Of a DNA stretch of 64,000 nt, positions 24,201 to 36,200 are shown one piece after another; the stretch's first letter is position 1; every line of letters starts with the position of its first letter. Origin of the DNA: Mesostigma viride. Its lineage: Eukaryota > Streptophyta > Mesostigmatophyceae > Mesostigmatales > Mesostigmataceae. The translations under genes were made by a program, and so were the position numbers. The DNA is taken from positions 482,616 through 546,615 of the forward strand of contig RPFO01001021.1 in NCBI GenBank assembly GCA_009746045.1, in the 5' to 3' direction. The notes beneath the pieces are model-generated. The model did no database searches. It saw only the letters and a program-made list of their open reading frames with translations, and had not been told where the DNA came from.

Positions 24201-27200
24201 CCCGGCGCGCCTGCGGCCTGACAGGTGGCACCACGTGGCGGCCGTGTTTGACCGCGCGGAGGGCATGCGCGCGCTCTACCTTGACGGGGAGCTGTATGCG
24301 ACGGGTGCTGCAGTGGCCGCGGAGCGGCGCCCGATGCCCAAGGAGGACACGGTGGAGCCCCCCCCGCCGCTTGTCGAGATCGTGATCGGTGGCGCCAAGG
24401 CCCCGGATGGGACCCTGCGGCCGTTCCCTGGCCTGCTGGCGGACGTGCGCGTGTACGCGCGCGCGCTCGAGCAGTGGGAGGTGCAAGGGCTGATGACCGA
24501 GGTGCCCGCGCTGCTGGCGCAGCGGCAGAGCAGTGCGGGCGTCGTCGGCATGTGGACCTTCCGCGCGGTCTGGGCCAACAGCACCGTGGCCGAGCTGCAG
24601 CCGGGCCGAGGGGCCGAGCGCGGCCAGTGGGTGCCCGCAGGGCACTTGGAGGGCAGCGGCGGGCAGGTCGCTAAGATGCACGCGCCGGTCATCTCCCGCA
24701 GCAAGGCGGCCGCGCCGCTGCCCAACGTCCCTGTGACACCTGGCGCGGGAAGCGCGGGCCACGCGCTCCGCTTCTCCGGTGGACCGGACGACGAGGTCGT
24801 CTCGGCGCCCATCGGGGCGCCCAACCCGGACGAGGCAACAGCTGGCGTCGTCTCGGTGACCCTCGAAGCCTGGTTCAAGACGGGCGCGGCCACCAGCGAG
24901 GGCATGGCGCTCATGTCGCTCGGGCCGTTGTCCGTGCACTGGAACGTGGCCGGCGGGCTGGCCATGAGCTACGCGGCCCCCAAGTTGGCATCTGCTTCAT
25001 TGGACCCCTGGCCAGTCGCGGACAGCTTCGCGCCGTATAACGACGGCGCGTGGCACCACGTGGCCGCCGTGGCGGAGCTGATGCCGTCCCCCGACAATGT
25101 GCCCGGCCGCGAGGTGCGCACCACCCACCTGCAGTTGTTTGTGGACGGGGAGCTGGTCGCGGGGCCCGTCCCGGTCCCGTTCGTGAACCTGTTTGGTGAC
25201 GAGGGTCAGGCCGGCGCGCCGCTCGTGCTGGGCTATTCCCCGTCCCTGCGTGATGTCGGCCTGCATTACGCTGGCTATATCGACGACGTCCGCGTGTGGG
25301 CCACCGCGCGCACAAGCGACGAGCAGCGCGCCTCGCGCTTCACTCTATTCGCCCCCCAGGGCATGGTGGGCGCCCGCAATGCCACCGCGGACGGCCTGCT
25401 GGCCTACTTCCCCCTCGACGAGGCATTTGGCGGCCTGGTCGTGGACACACTGCGCGGCGTCCCTGCGACAGGCCGCGCGGAGCACGTCTACTCAAGCGCC
25501 CCCGTGGGCGCCCCCGTGCTCACCGTGGTGGCGGGCGACCGAGTAGAGATTGATCTACTGGCGACCGCGGGCGATGGCGACGGCGACGCCCTCGATGTCG
25601 TCATTCTGGCTCTCCCCGTGGGGGGTGTCCTCTCGGTGGGGAACAAGACCATCGCGTCCGCGCCCTTCATCCTCCCGGAGGCATCTCATGGCAAGGTCGC
25701 ATTCACGGCCGACCCCACGGCCGCCAACCGCTCCCTCCTTGTCTACACCGTGCGCGATGGCATCCTCTCGGCGGAGCCCGCCGCCCTCCTGGTGGACGTC
25801 ACACCTGTCAACAGTGCCCCCGTTGTGCTGCCGGACGGCGCGCCCCCCCCCCTGTTCCTGGGCACCATCAACCGCGACGTCCTCATCCCGCTGCGTGGCG
25901 GCGCTGACGCCGACGACGCAGACGCGCCCCTCCTCCAGTACATCCTCACTGTACTCCCTGAGAAAGGCACGCTCTACCAGGTGGGGCCCCAGGGGCGCGG
26001 TCGCGGCGAGCGCATCGCGGCTGCAGGCGTGGCCATCCCTGCCAACGCGACCACTCGGTCTGCGGCCGTGATCTACTCCCCCCCGTTCAACTTCATCGGC
26101 GACGACGCCTTCCACTTCCTTGTCACCGATGGCAAGCTGGCGTCCGCGATGGCATCGGCCGTCGTCCGCGTGGCCGCGCCGCCGGGGTACATCCCACGGC
26201 CCTTCCTGGGCCCCGCGGGTGATGCAGCCGCGTTCGATGGCCGCGGCGTCCGCGTCGAGGCGTCCCTGGGGGTCCTGTGGGAGGGTCTGGACAACGAGCT
26301 CACGCTCGAGGCGTGGGTGCGCACACCCGCGGCCGCCACGGACCGCATGACCATCGCCGCGGTGCACGGTGCGGCCGGGTCCTTCTTCTCGCTCGCGGTG
26401 ACCCCCGTGGGCGGCGCTGCGCTTCTGGTCTCCGTCCCCTCGTACTCCGCGTCGGCGCTCTTGCTCGGCCGCCGGCTCATCAACGACGGCGCGTGGCACC
26501 ACGTGGCAGGCACCCTGGGCGCGTCGGGCGTCTCGCTCCTGGTGGACGGGCGCCCGGCGGCCACCAAGCCGCTCTTGGGCGTGGACGAGAGGGGGGACGC
26601 CGTCCCTGTCCTGTTCCCTCTGGGAGGCGACACGAGCACGCTCCTGGTGGGCGGGGACACAACGTCCCTGGCCTCGTTCCGGGGCACCCTGGACGAGGTC
26701 CGCCTGTGGGCCAAGGCACGTTCCCCTGCCGAGGTCTCTCGTGAGATGACGGCGGTCATCATGGACGACCCGGCCGACGTGGATCTGCTCGTGCTCTACT
26801 CATTTGACGGCGTGGACGCGACTGGCCCCATCCCGGACCTCGTGGGTGGCGAGGCCTCGCCCTTCATGGGCACCGTGGCCGGTGGGTCCCTGGACATCGT
26901 GATCTCGTCCGCCCCGCTGGACGTCTTCCGCGTGCACACGTATGAGGAGGTGCCTGTGTGGCTGCCCCTGCGCGTCGCGGGTGGCCCCTCGGCGGCCGCG
27001 GTCTTCGAGATCACCTCGCTCCCCGGCCCTGGCCGCGGGTACCTGCTGGGCAACTTCAAGGAGCGTGTGGAGTTTGTGCCCTACCGCGTGAACGGGAGCA
27101 GCGTTCGGTACGTCCCCGCGCGCCAGGGCAGCGGCCCCGCGTTTGCCAGGATTGGTTTCGTGGCCCTATCCCCTCTCGACGGCGCTACACGTTCGTCCGA

Positions 27201-30200
27201 GTCGTTCATCCTTGTTGACATCACCGAGGTGAACGACCCGCCGCAGGCACTCCCGGTGGCCCCGGTGGTGGTGATGGCCGGCAGCAACGTCCCCGTGACG
27301 GTGAGCGCGATCGACGTGGACATCGTGGACGCGCGCGCTTCCGGCGATGCGGTCTACATGGTGGTGACCACGCTCCCTGTGCACGGCCTGCTTTATCAGA
27401 CCGATGACGGGGCCACGCCGGACCTGGACGCGCCGATCACGCAGGTCGGCACGTCCATCCGGAAGGTCGCGCGCGCTAGCAGCGAGGCGGTCCGCGCCAC
27501 CGTGCTCTACATCCCCACCGATGACGAGCTGCTGGGGTGGGCCCCGGCCGGTCCCGTGGGTCTGCAAGAGCCGGGCGCGGCCTACCCGGGGGCGCTGTAC
27601 GTGGACATGTTTGGCGTGCAGGCGCGCGACCGGCTGGTGGGGGATGCCGAGCAGCGGGTGATCGTGCGGGTGCTGCCGCGGGCCGCCGCGCCCCCGCTGC
27701 CACCCCCTGGGAAGAGCGTCGCCACTGGCATGGCCATTGGTGGCCAGGGCCCCGAGGAGGGCGTGGAGGAGGGCGGGGAGATCAAGCCCGGCCCACAGGA
27801 TGGCGGTGATGGTGATGGCCCGTCGACGGCGGAGGGCTCATCGGCGCCAGCTGGCGACGCCTCGTCGGCCCCGGCCCCAGTTCCACCCCAGCTTCTCCCA
27901 GGTGGCGACGACAACGCACTGCGTGCCGTGGGCATCGCGTCCGGGTTCGGCGAGGCACTTCTGCTGGACGGCACGGACGACCTGTTCCAGCTGAGCCCCG
28001 CGGTCAAGCCCACGCTGGCGGCCACTTTCACAGTGGAGGCCTGGTTCCGGTCCTCGGGCAGCATCCGCGGCCCGGCTATGCTCATGCAGGTGCAAGGGTC
28101 ATGGTCGCTCTCGACCTCGGCGACCCAGGGGCTGGTGCTGCAGGTGCAAGGGAACGAGGTGGTGAGCATCCCCTGCGGGAGCGTCCCCAAGCCCACTACC
28201 CCGACCACCCCTGGGAGGCCTGCCACAGCCGTGAATGTGTCATCTGTGGATTTGTATACGATTTGCGGGACATTGAATGACGGCGCGTGGCACCACATGG
28301 CCGTGTCATGGGACGACGGTGGCGCGGCCGCCCACGCGGACGACCCTGAGTTCATCCCCGAGCGCCAGGTGGCGTCGTTGTATGTGGACGGCCAGCTGGT
28401 CGGACGGCGCGTGTTCACGGCCGCGTTTGGTGGGATGGCCCCCAGCGATCTCGCGCTCACCGTCGGCGGTGACGCCATGCACGGCGAGGACACGTTCTTT
28501 GTGGGACAGGTGGACGAGCTGCGCGTGTGGAACACCACCGTGGATGCCCCGCTGCTGGCGGCGCGCGCCCACCTGTACCTGTACGGCGGCGCCCGCAGGA
28601 CGGCCATGGAGGCCTCCCTTGTAGCCCTCTACCGGTTTGACTTTCCCGACCCGCTGGCCGACGCGATCAACCCGGGTGAGGCGGCCTACTTCATGGGCGG
28701 GTCGCCTTCGCTGGTCATGTCGGGCGTCGCCCACGCGATGGCCCCCGTGGTCACCCTGGAGGGTACCCCCGTGGGCATCCCCCTCGCATCCTCGTCCGGC
28801 CTGGGCATGACCCCCTTCTTCATGGTCACCAACCTGCCGCACGTGGGCCAACTCCTGGCCCCCGCCACGCCCGCCCCGGACGCCCCGATGAACCCCATCA
28901 CCGTCGTCCCGTTCCGCGTGAACGCCTCGCGCGTCCTCTACGTCCCGCCCAAGCGTGGGTACGGGTCGCCCTTCACCAGTTTCCGCTACGTCGCCGTGGG
29001 CGGGCTCGCGGGCGGTGCGCCCAACGCCCCTTGGTCGCTCGCCCCCATCTCTCGGGAGGCTGTCGTGGTCCTCGAGGTCACCCACACCAACATGGCCCCC
29101 TCGGCGCTCCCCTTCACGGCTCAGGTCCCCGTGGGTGAGCTCCGCGAATTGCTTCTGGCGGCCGCTGACCCTGACGGCGAGCGAGTCAACTTCACCATCA
29201 CCACGCTGCCTGCCATCGGCATGCTCTACCAGGCCGTCCCTGCAGACGATTACTTTGTTAACAACAAGAATGGCACGCGGCCGCCACCCAAGCGCTACGT
29301 CCCCGGGGAGCCGTTCCTGGATCCCGGCAAGCGCGTGTTGGCGACCGACGTCGATGCGCGCGTCGCCCGCGTGTTCTACCGTGCGCCGCAAGGGAGCGCG
29401 GTCGAGTCGGACCAGCTGGCCACGTTCATCGGGTACGTGGTCAGCGATGGGACCGCCGCGAGCGCTGAGGCCGCAGTCCGCCTCGAGATCGTCCAGGTCA
29501 ACCCGGCCACCGGGCGCGGCCTCAGGGTCCCTGTCGTGGAGGCACGGGGCTACTCGCTCTACTGCGACGGGGCAGATGACGCGGTCGTGGTGGACTCTGG
29601 CACGGTGTCCGGTGCCCCGCTCCTGACCGGCCTGAGCCTGAGCTTCTGGTTCAAGAGCATCGCTGCGCAGGGCCACGCGGCCACTCTCGTCTCCGGCGGC
29701 TACTTCTGGGTGGGCTACTCGGCCATTGGCGGGCTAGGGGTCCACTTCGTTGACAAGGTTGGCAAGGTCATGTCGCTCAACTCGTGGCTCACGCTCAACG
29801 ACGGCGAGTGGCACAGCGTGGCGGTTGTCATGTCCCCCACCGAGGTGGTGGTGGTCGAGACGCCTGCCGGTTTCCCACCCCAGGATGACAACAACTCGAC
29901 CACGCCCCCGGCACCGGCGGCACCACCCGGCCCCTCGATTTCCTTCACGGTGCCCGCGGTCTCGATCTCGCTCGCCGTGGACGGCGCCGAGGTCGCGACT
30001 AATGTGCTCCAGACGGGAGTCGCGCTGACCATGGGCCCGCTGGTCACGATCTGCCGAGGCTACGCGCAGTCGTCCAGTGGTCCCAGCCCCGGCGATGCCC
30101 CCGAGGATGACAACTTGTTCCAGGGCCTCATCGACGAGGTCAAGGTGGTCGCGACGGACGTCACGCTCCCGGTGGTGATCGACGGGCTGCTGAAGGAGGT

Positions 30201-33200
30201 GGACACCCGCATCACGCCACCGTTTGGGGACCTCCCCGTAGTCGGCTACTGGCAGTTCAACGACGGCGTGGCGGGCTCAAAGCTCAGCGTGGATTCGTCC
30301 ACCGCGGGCCGCAACGGCGCTGCGCAGGGCTCTCCCGTGCTCATCTACTCACCCCTCCCGATCGCGCCCGCCCCCGTGGCCATGCTCCAGAACACGTCGC
30401 TCGTCATCCGGTTGCCGCGTGACGGCGACGCGGCCGAGCTGGTGGCGTACGTCACGTCGCTCCCCTCCAAGGGCCAGCTGTGGCAGCTGGACGAGGGCGC
30501 CTGGGACGGCCTCCTGCGCGGGGAGCCGATCGTGGAGACGCCCGCGCAGGTCACGGACAGTGGCGGCCGCGTGGTCTACCGCACCGACGGTGAGTACGTG
30601 CGCGGCCAGCCGGAGAACGGGTACCTGTACGACGCCTTTGGTGTCGCGGTCATGAGCGGGACCAGTGGCCGCGTGTCTGCCGAGGAAGAGGTGGCGATCG
30701 CGGTCTTCCCGGTCAACCACGGCCCCTCGATCACCAGCTACATCACGCGTGTGGACGTGGACATCCACGGCACGCTTGGCACCGGGTTCCCCGATATCCT
30801 CATCCGGCTCCCCGTGGAGGACCCGGATGGACTGGACGACGTCACCGTCACGATCGCGTTCCTGCCCCTCTTCGGCACGCTCTACCAGGTGGTCGACGGC
30901 GAGCCGGACGTCAAGGGCAAGGGCGTCGAGGGGGGCGATGCGGATGCCGGCAGTAGCGGGCCGCCGCCCCCTCGCAAGCTGCGCGGGGACCGCGTGGAGC
31001 CCATGGGCCCGCTCGCCTCGAAGAAAGGGGAGGTCTTGTTCAGCCCGCTCGCGGTCGACGGCAGCCTGCCCACCATGTCTGCGCTGGGCCCCGACCGCGA
31101 GCTGGGCTCGTTCGGGTTCTTTGTCTGCGACGCCGGTGGCGAGTGCCAGCGCGACATCCCGCTGGGCCTTGTGGTCCTTGAGGCGACGGGCGTGCCGGTC
31201 ATGGGCGGGGATGGCAGCGACAAGGAGGGAGGCAGCGGCGTCCCCGATGTGCCCGCACCCACGACGGGCGTACAGCCAGCGTGGGTGCCTCCGACGCTCC
31301 CGCCCCCCGTGTGCGGCGACGCGGGCTACGCGCTGTCCTTTGACGGCGTGGATGACATTGTCCAGATCACACTCCCGCCAGGTGTCGCGCTCAACCGGAG
31401 CGTCTCGGTGGAGGCGTGGGTCAAGTCAGTAGACGGGATCGCCGAGGGCACGGTTGTCGCGTCCGACACCTTCTCGCTCCACATCCACCGCGTGTTCGGC
31501 GTTGTGTTTGCCATCAAGCAGGCCGAAGCGGGCGCCGGCGCCCTCCCCAGTGACGACGACAGCAGCTGGCTTGGCGAGATGAAGGGGCTGATCGATCTCG
31601 GCGAGATCAAGGACAACTCCACCGATGACGACGTCATCACGGTCAACGTGCCCCCTCCACAGTGGCTCCAGGTGGCCTCTTTCTCGTCCATCAACGATGG
31701 CGACTGGCACTACCTGGCCGGCGCGTGGGACGGGATCACCCTCCGCATCTATGTGGATGGCGTCGCCGCGGGGTCCGTGACCGAGCCTGGGTTTGTGTTC
31801 GCCGGCATGCCGTCGGCGGGCTCCAAGCCGCTCTACCTGGGTGCCAACCCGAGCTCCCCCGCGGCGCGCTTCGAGCCGCGCTCGGACGTGTTCACGGGCA
31901 TGCTGGACGAGGTCAAGCTGTGGGGTGTCCCGCTGCTGGTGTCTGAGTTTGTCCCCGACCGCTTCTACAACTGGGACGCGACCGGGAAGTCCGCGCTGCT
32001 GGGCAGCGAGCCGGGTCTCCTTGGCTACTGGCGGCTCAACGAGGGCATGGGGACGCGGCTGGGCGACAGCGGTCCCAACGGCATCCGTGGGGAGGCACTG
32101 GTCAGCGTGGCGGCCGACATGCCCCCGCTGTTGGGCGGGATCGGACCCCAATGGGTGCCCAGTGGCGCGCCGCTCTCTGGCGTGTACTACACCCCCGAGG
32201 ACACCCCCCTGGCGGTCTCCCTGCAGGCGAGCCCGGTGGGCGGCACCGCGGCCGAGGGCGCCTTCCCTATGGTCGCGTCGCTCCCGCTGTCCGGGTCGCT
32301 GTACCAGACGGTGGACGGAGTGAACGCGACGGAGCGCATCGAGTTCCTGCCGATCATCGTCACGCACCCGCGCGGGCTGGTGCTCTACGTGCCCGCCCCC
32401 GGGTTCAACGGCGAGGAGAGCTTTGGGTACTTCACGATGGACAACAGCGGCGCGCGCAGCGGCGGGGCGCCCTGCCCTGTGACCCTGCGTGTGGTCCCGG
32501 TCAACGACCCACCCGTCGTCACCTTCTTCCCGACCAACGTTGTCACGTCCCGCAACACCCCGGTCCTGCTTGCCATGGGTGGCCGTGACGCCGACGGCCC
32601 GCTCGACCCGCCCGATGCCCTCATCCTCTCTCTCCCTGAGAAGGGCCTCCTCTACCAGGTTGCCGAGGACGGGGTCTCCCAGGGCGCTCGCATCGAGTCG
32701 GTCCCTGCACGCATCCAGGACGCGGGCGGCCGCGTCTGGTATGCGCCTGCCCAGAACGGGTTCGGGGCGCCGTACGACACCTTCACGTTTGCGCTCAGTG
32801 ACGGAGAGGTCATGTCGGAGACCGTCCCTGTCCCCATCGCGGTGCGCCCGCAGATGGCTGCCGAGTTCCAGGACGAGGTGGTCACGTCCGCTGTCCAGGC
32901 GGGCGTGGGCGGCGGCCCCGGCGCGCCCAACAAGGCCTTCACCGTGGAGATGTGGATCCGGGCCGACGGCCCCTTGGTCTCCGAGGGCAGCCCGCTGCGC
33001 CGTGCGCTCCTGCGTCGCAGCCTCAAGCAGGTGCCGGGCGACGGCAGCGGCGATGACCTCGGCGAGCTTTTTGGAGACGGCGAGGAGGCGGCGCCCAACG
33101 CGACCGCCTCGTACCTGGACTTCAGCAGCCTCGGCGGCGGCGCGTTCTTCCCGCCCTCGATGGCGTTTGCCGCGGCCTCTCGCCTCCGCGCCAACCTGAG

Positions 33201-36200
33201 CGTGACGGACGTGAGCGCCGACGTGCGCTGGCACCACGTGGCCGCCGTCTACGACGGCGCCAGCAAGGCGGTCTACGTGAACGGAGAGCTCGACACGGTG
33301 CAGTCGCTCACGCGCGTCTCGTCCGATAACCTCGCCCTCGGGGGCGGCGACAGCAGCAGCAGCTCGGCGTCTGACCCGGGCTCGATCACCCTGGGCATCG
33401 CCAGCGTGTCCCCCTCGGGCCCCACGCAGGCGGTGAACGACCTCCTGACCACGTACGTGGGCCTGCCCACGGCGAGCGACGGCGGCCAGCTGTCCCTAGG
33501 TGGCTTCACGGGTGTCATGGACGACCTGCGCGTTTGGGGATCCGCGCTCTCTCCCAAGGAGATCCGCTCCAGCATGTTCACGCCCATCCCAGAGGGGGAG
33601 GACGTGGAGGGCCTCCTGCTGCGCGAGTCGTTTAATTCCGGCGTGCCAGGCGGCGGCGCGACCCGCCCGCTGTACACCCCCGTGGCGGGCGAGCGCGGCT
33701 ATGCGCTCGAGTTTGACGGCCTGGGCCGCTCGGGCGCGCTGGCCAACTCGTCCTCCCTCACCTTCAACAGCTCGTTCACGCTGGACCTGTGGTTCCGCAC
33801 CTCTCAGGCCGTAGGGGACTTCGTCACGCTGCTCTCGCGCGGGTCGGTCTTCCCGTCCGCGTCCGCTGGGTCGTACGCGATCGGGTGGACGAGCCTAGGC
33901 GGCCTGGGCTTCCACGTGGTCGATCTCGCCGGGGACCGCGTGAGCGTGCACTCGCGCAAGAAGTACAACGACGCCGCGTGGCACTTCGTGTCCGCCAGCT
34001 GGACGACCAACGCGACCGCGAGGCTGTACGTGGACGGGGAGCTCATTGGCGAGACGGAGCCGCCCGAGATCTTGTTCGATACGCGCCCCGCGGACGTACC
34101 GACATCCGTCACGCTGGGCCGCGACGGCAGCGGCCGCTCGTCGAGCTACTTCTTGGGCTCTGTGGACGAGGTGCGCGCGTACGTGCTCACGCGCAAGGAG
34201 GCCGACGTGATCAAGGACTGGCAGCAGCGGCGGCGCGCAAACGAGAGCGACCCGAACCTGATCGCCTACTGGCGGCTGAACGAGGCGCACGGGTTGGTCT
34301 TCCTGGACAGCGGGGTCGTCCCTGTCGTCGGCATGCTGGAGAATTCCCACATGGGCGACGCGGCCGCGGCATGGGTGCCCTCAAGCGTCCCCATCGACAC
34401 GTCGATCGTGATTGACACGGACAAGACCACAGTCGCGGTCATCCCGCTGTATGGCTCCGACGCCGATGGTGACGAGCTCCAGTACATCATCACCAGGGTC
34501 CCTGAGGCCGGCGCGCTCTACTTCACCGACAATGGGACCGCGCGAGGGGAGCGCATCACCGAGCCGGGGACGATCGTCCCCAACGCGATCGTCCTCTACG
34601 ACTGCGACGGCTACGACTTCCCGCTCGCCGTCCCGTATGCGGTGCTGGGCTACGCCGTGTCAGATGGGAAGGAGATGTCGGCCGAGGAGGTGCTCGACCT
34701 GATTGTGGTCGGGACAAACCGGCCACCCATAGTGGCGGACATCAAGGTGTCGACGGACGAGGACACGACGGTGGAGATCGTGATGGCAATCACAGAGCCG
34801 GACGGCGACGACATAGTCGTGACCATCCTGCAGACGCCGCGGTTCGGGACGATTGTCGGCCGCGAGCCGCCCCCTCCGCCGCCGCCGATGGAAGGGGAGA
34901 ACGTGACCCTGCCGGTCTCGGATGGCTTGTTGCGGTTTGTGCCTGACGAAGACCGGCGTGTGCGCATCTTGTACACGCCGCCCAAGGACTTCAACTCGCC
35001 GCCGGACGACGTCTTCCTTTTCTTTGCGACCGACAGCAACGGTGCCAAGTCCAAGGTGGCGCGCGTCACCGTCACGGTGCTGCCTGTCAACGACGCGCCC
35101 GTGCTTACGTCAGATCCCAGCCAGGCGCTCTTCACCGATGTCGCCGTGCTGAACGGTGCGTGGCAGGTGATGGGTAGTAAATGTGTGAGCTGATGCTACG
35201 GCTGTGCACGGCATGTTGTGCTGGGAGCGGTGATTACTACTGCTTAGTGCATGGGTCTGTTCCTGACTGTTCGCCCACTACGACGCCCCCCCCCCCCTCC
35301 CTGTGTTGCCAGCGTCCTGCCACTCCATTCTGGTGGCTGTGTGGTCTCCCGCTTTTTCGTCTCCCCCACTCTTTTTTGCGTTCCTGACTGAACTTGTGTT
35401 TCGTTGGCCGTCCCACGACTTTTGTTCCCTATACGGCTTCCCCGCTCATCCTGTGGCTTGCCCCCCTGTCTCGTGACGCGATGCTGCCGTCTCTCCCCGT
35501 CCGCCCTGCAGGCATCTTTGTGGACGACGTGGATGTGTACGAGGACGCGGACGGGGAGCTGACCGTGTCCATCACCGCGCGCGGCGGCAAGCTCTCCTTG
35601 TCCGGCCGCGCGGTCCTCGACGCCGGCGGCGGCGCGCGCACACTGACCATGTCTGGCAGCGTGATGGAGATGAACCGCCGGCTGGCGCGCGTCTGGTACG
35701 CCGTCCCGGCCTCGCACTCGGCCGACACGGTCACCATTGTGGTCACCGACAACGGCCACTCGGGCTCCGGGGGCGCGCTCTCCGACCGCCGCTCCATGCT
35801 AGTCACCCGCGTGCCCGATAACTACCCGGTCTCCAACGCCGTGTTCAACAACGACGGCTCGGCCATCCTCATCACCTTCCGCGACACGACCGACATGGGA
35901 GGCCTGGCATCCCCTGGTTCCATCGCCTGCTCCAAGCTGTTTGATGGCCCCACGCTGCTCTCCCTGGGCGGCGGCGCGCTCTGCTCGTTCACCGACGACA
36001 AGAACATCGAGATCCTCCTTGGCCGTGCCGCGACGGTGGTCCCTGGGTCCAACCTGGTCATGCTCGCGCGCAGCGTGGCGGTGGCCAGGACGCCCATCCC
36101 CCAGCTGTCCATGGACGTCGCCCTCCCCGCAAACCCCCAGAAGCCGGTCGCGCGCATCCAGGCGCCGCGCCTCGTGGGCCTGTGCGACTCGGTGCTCATC

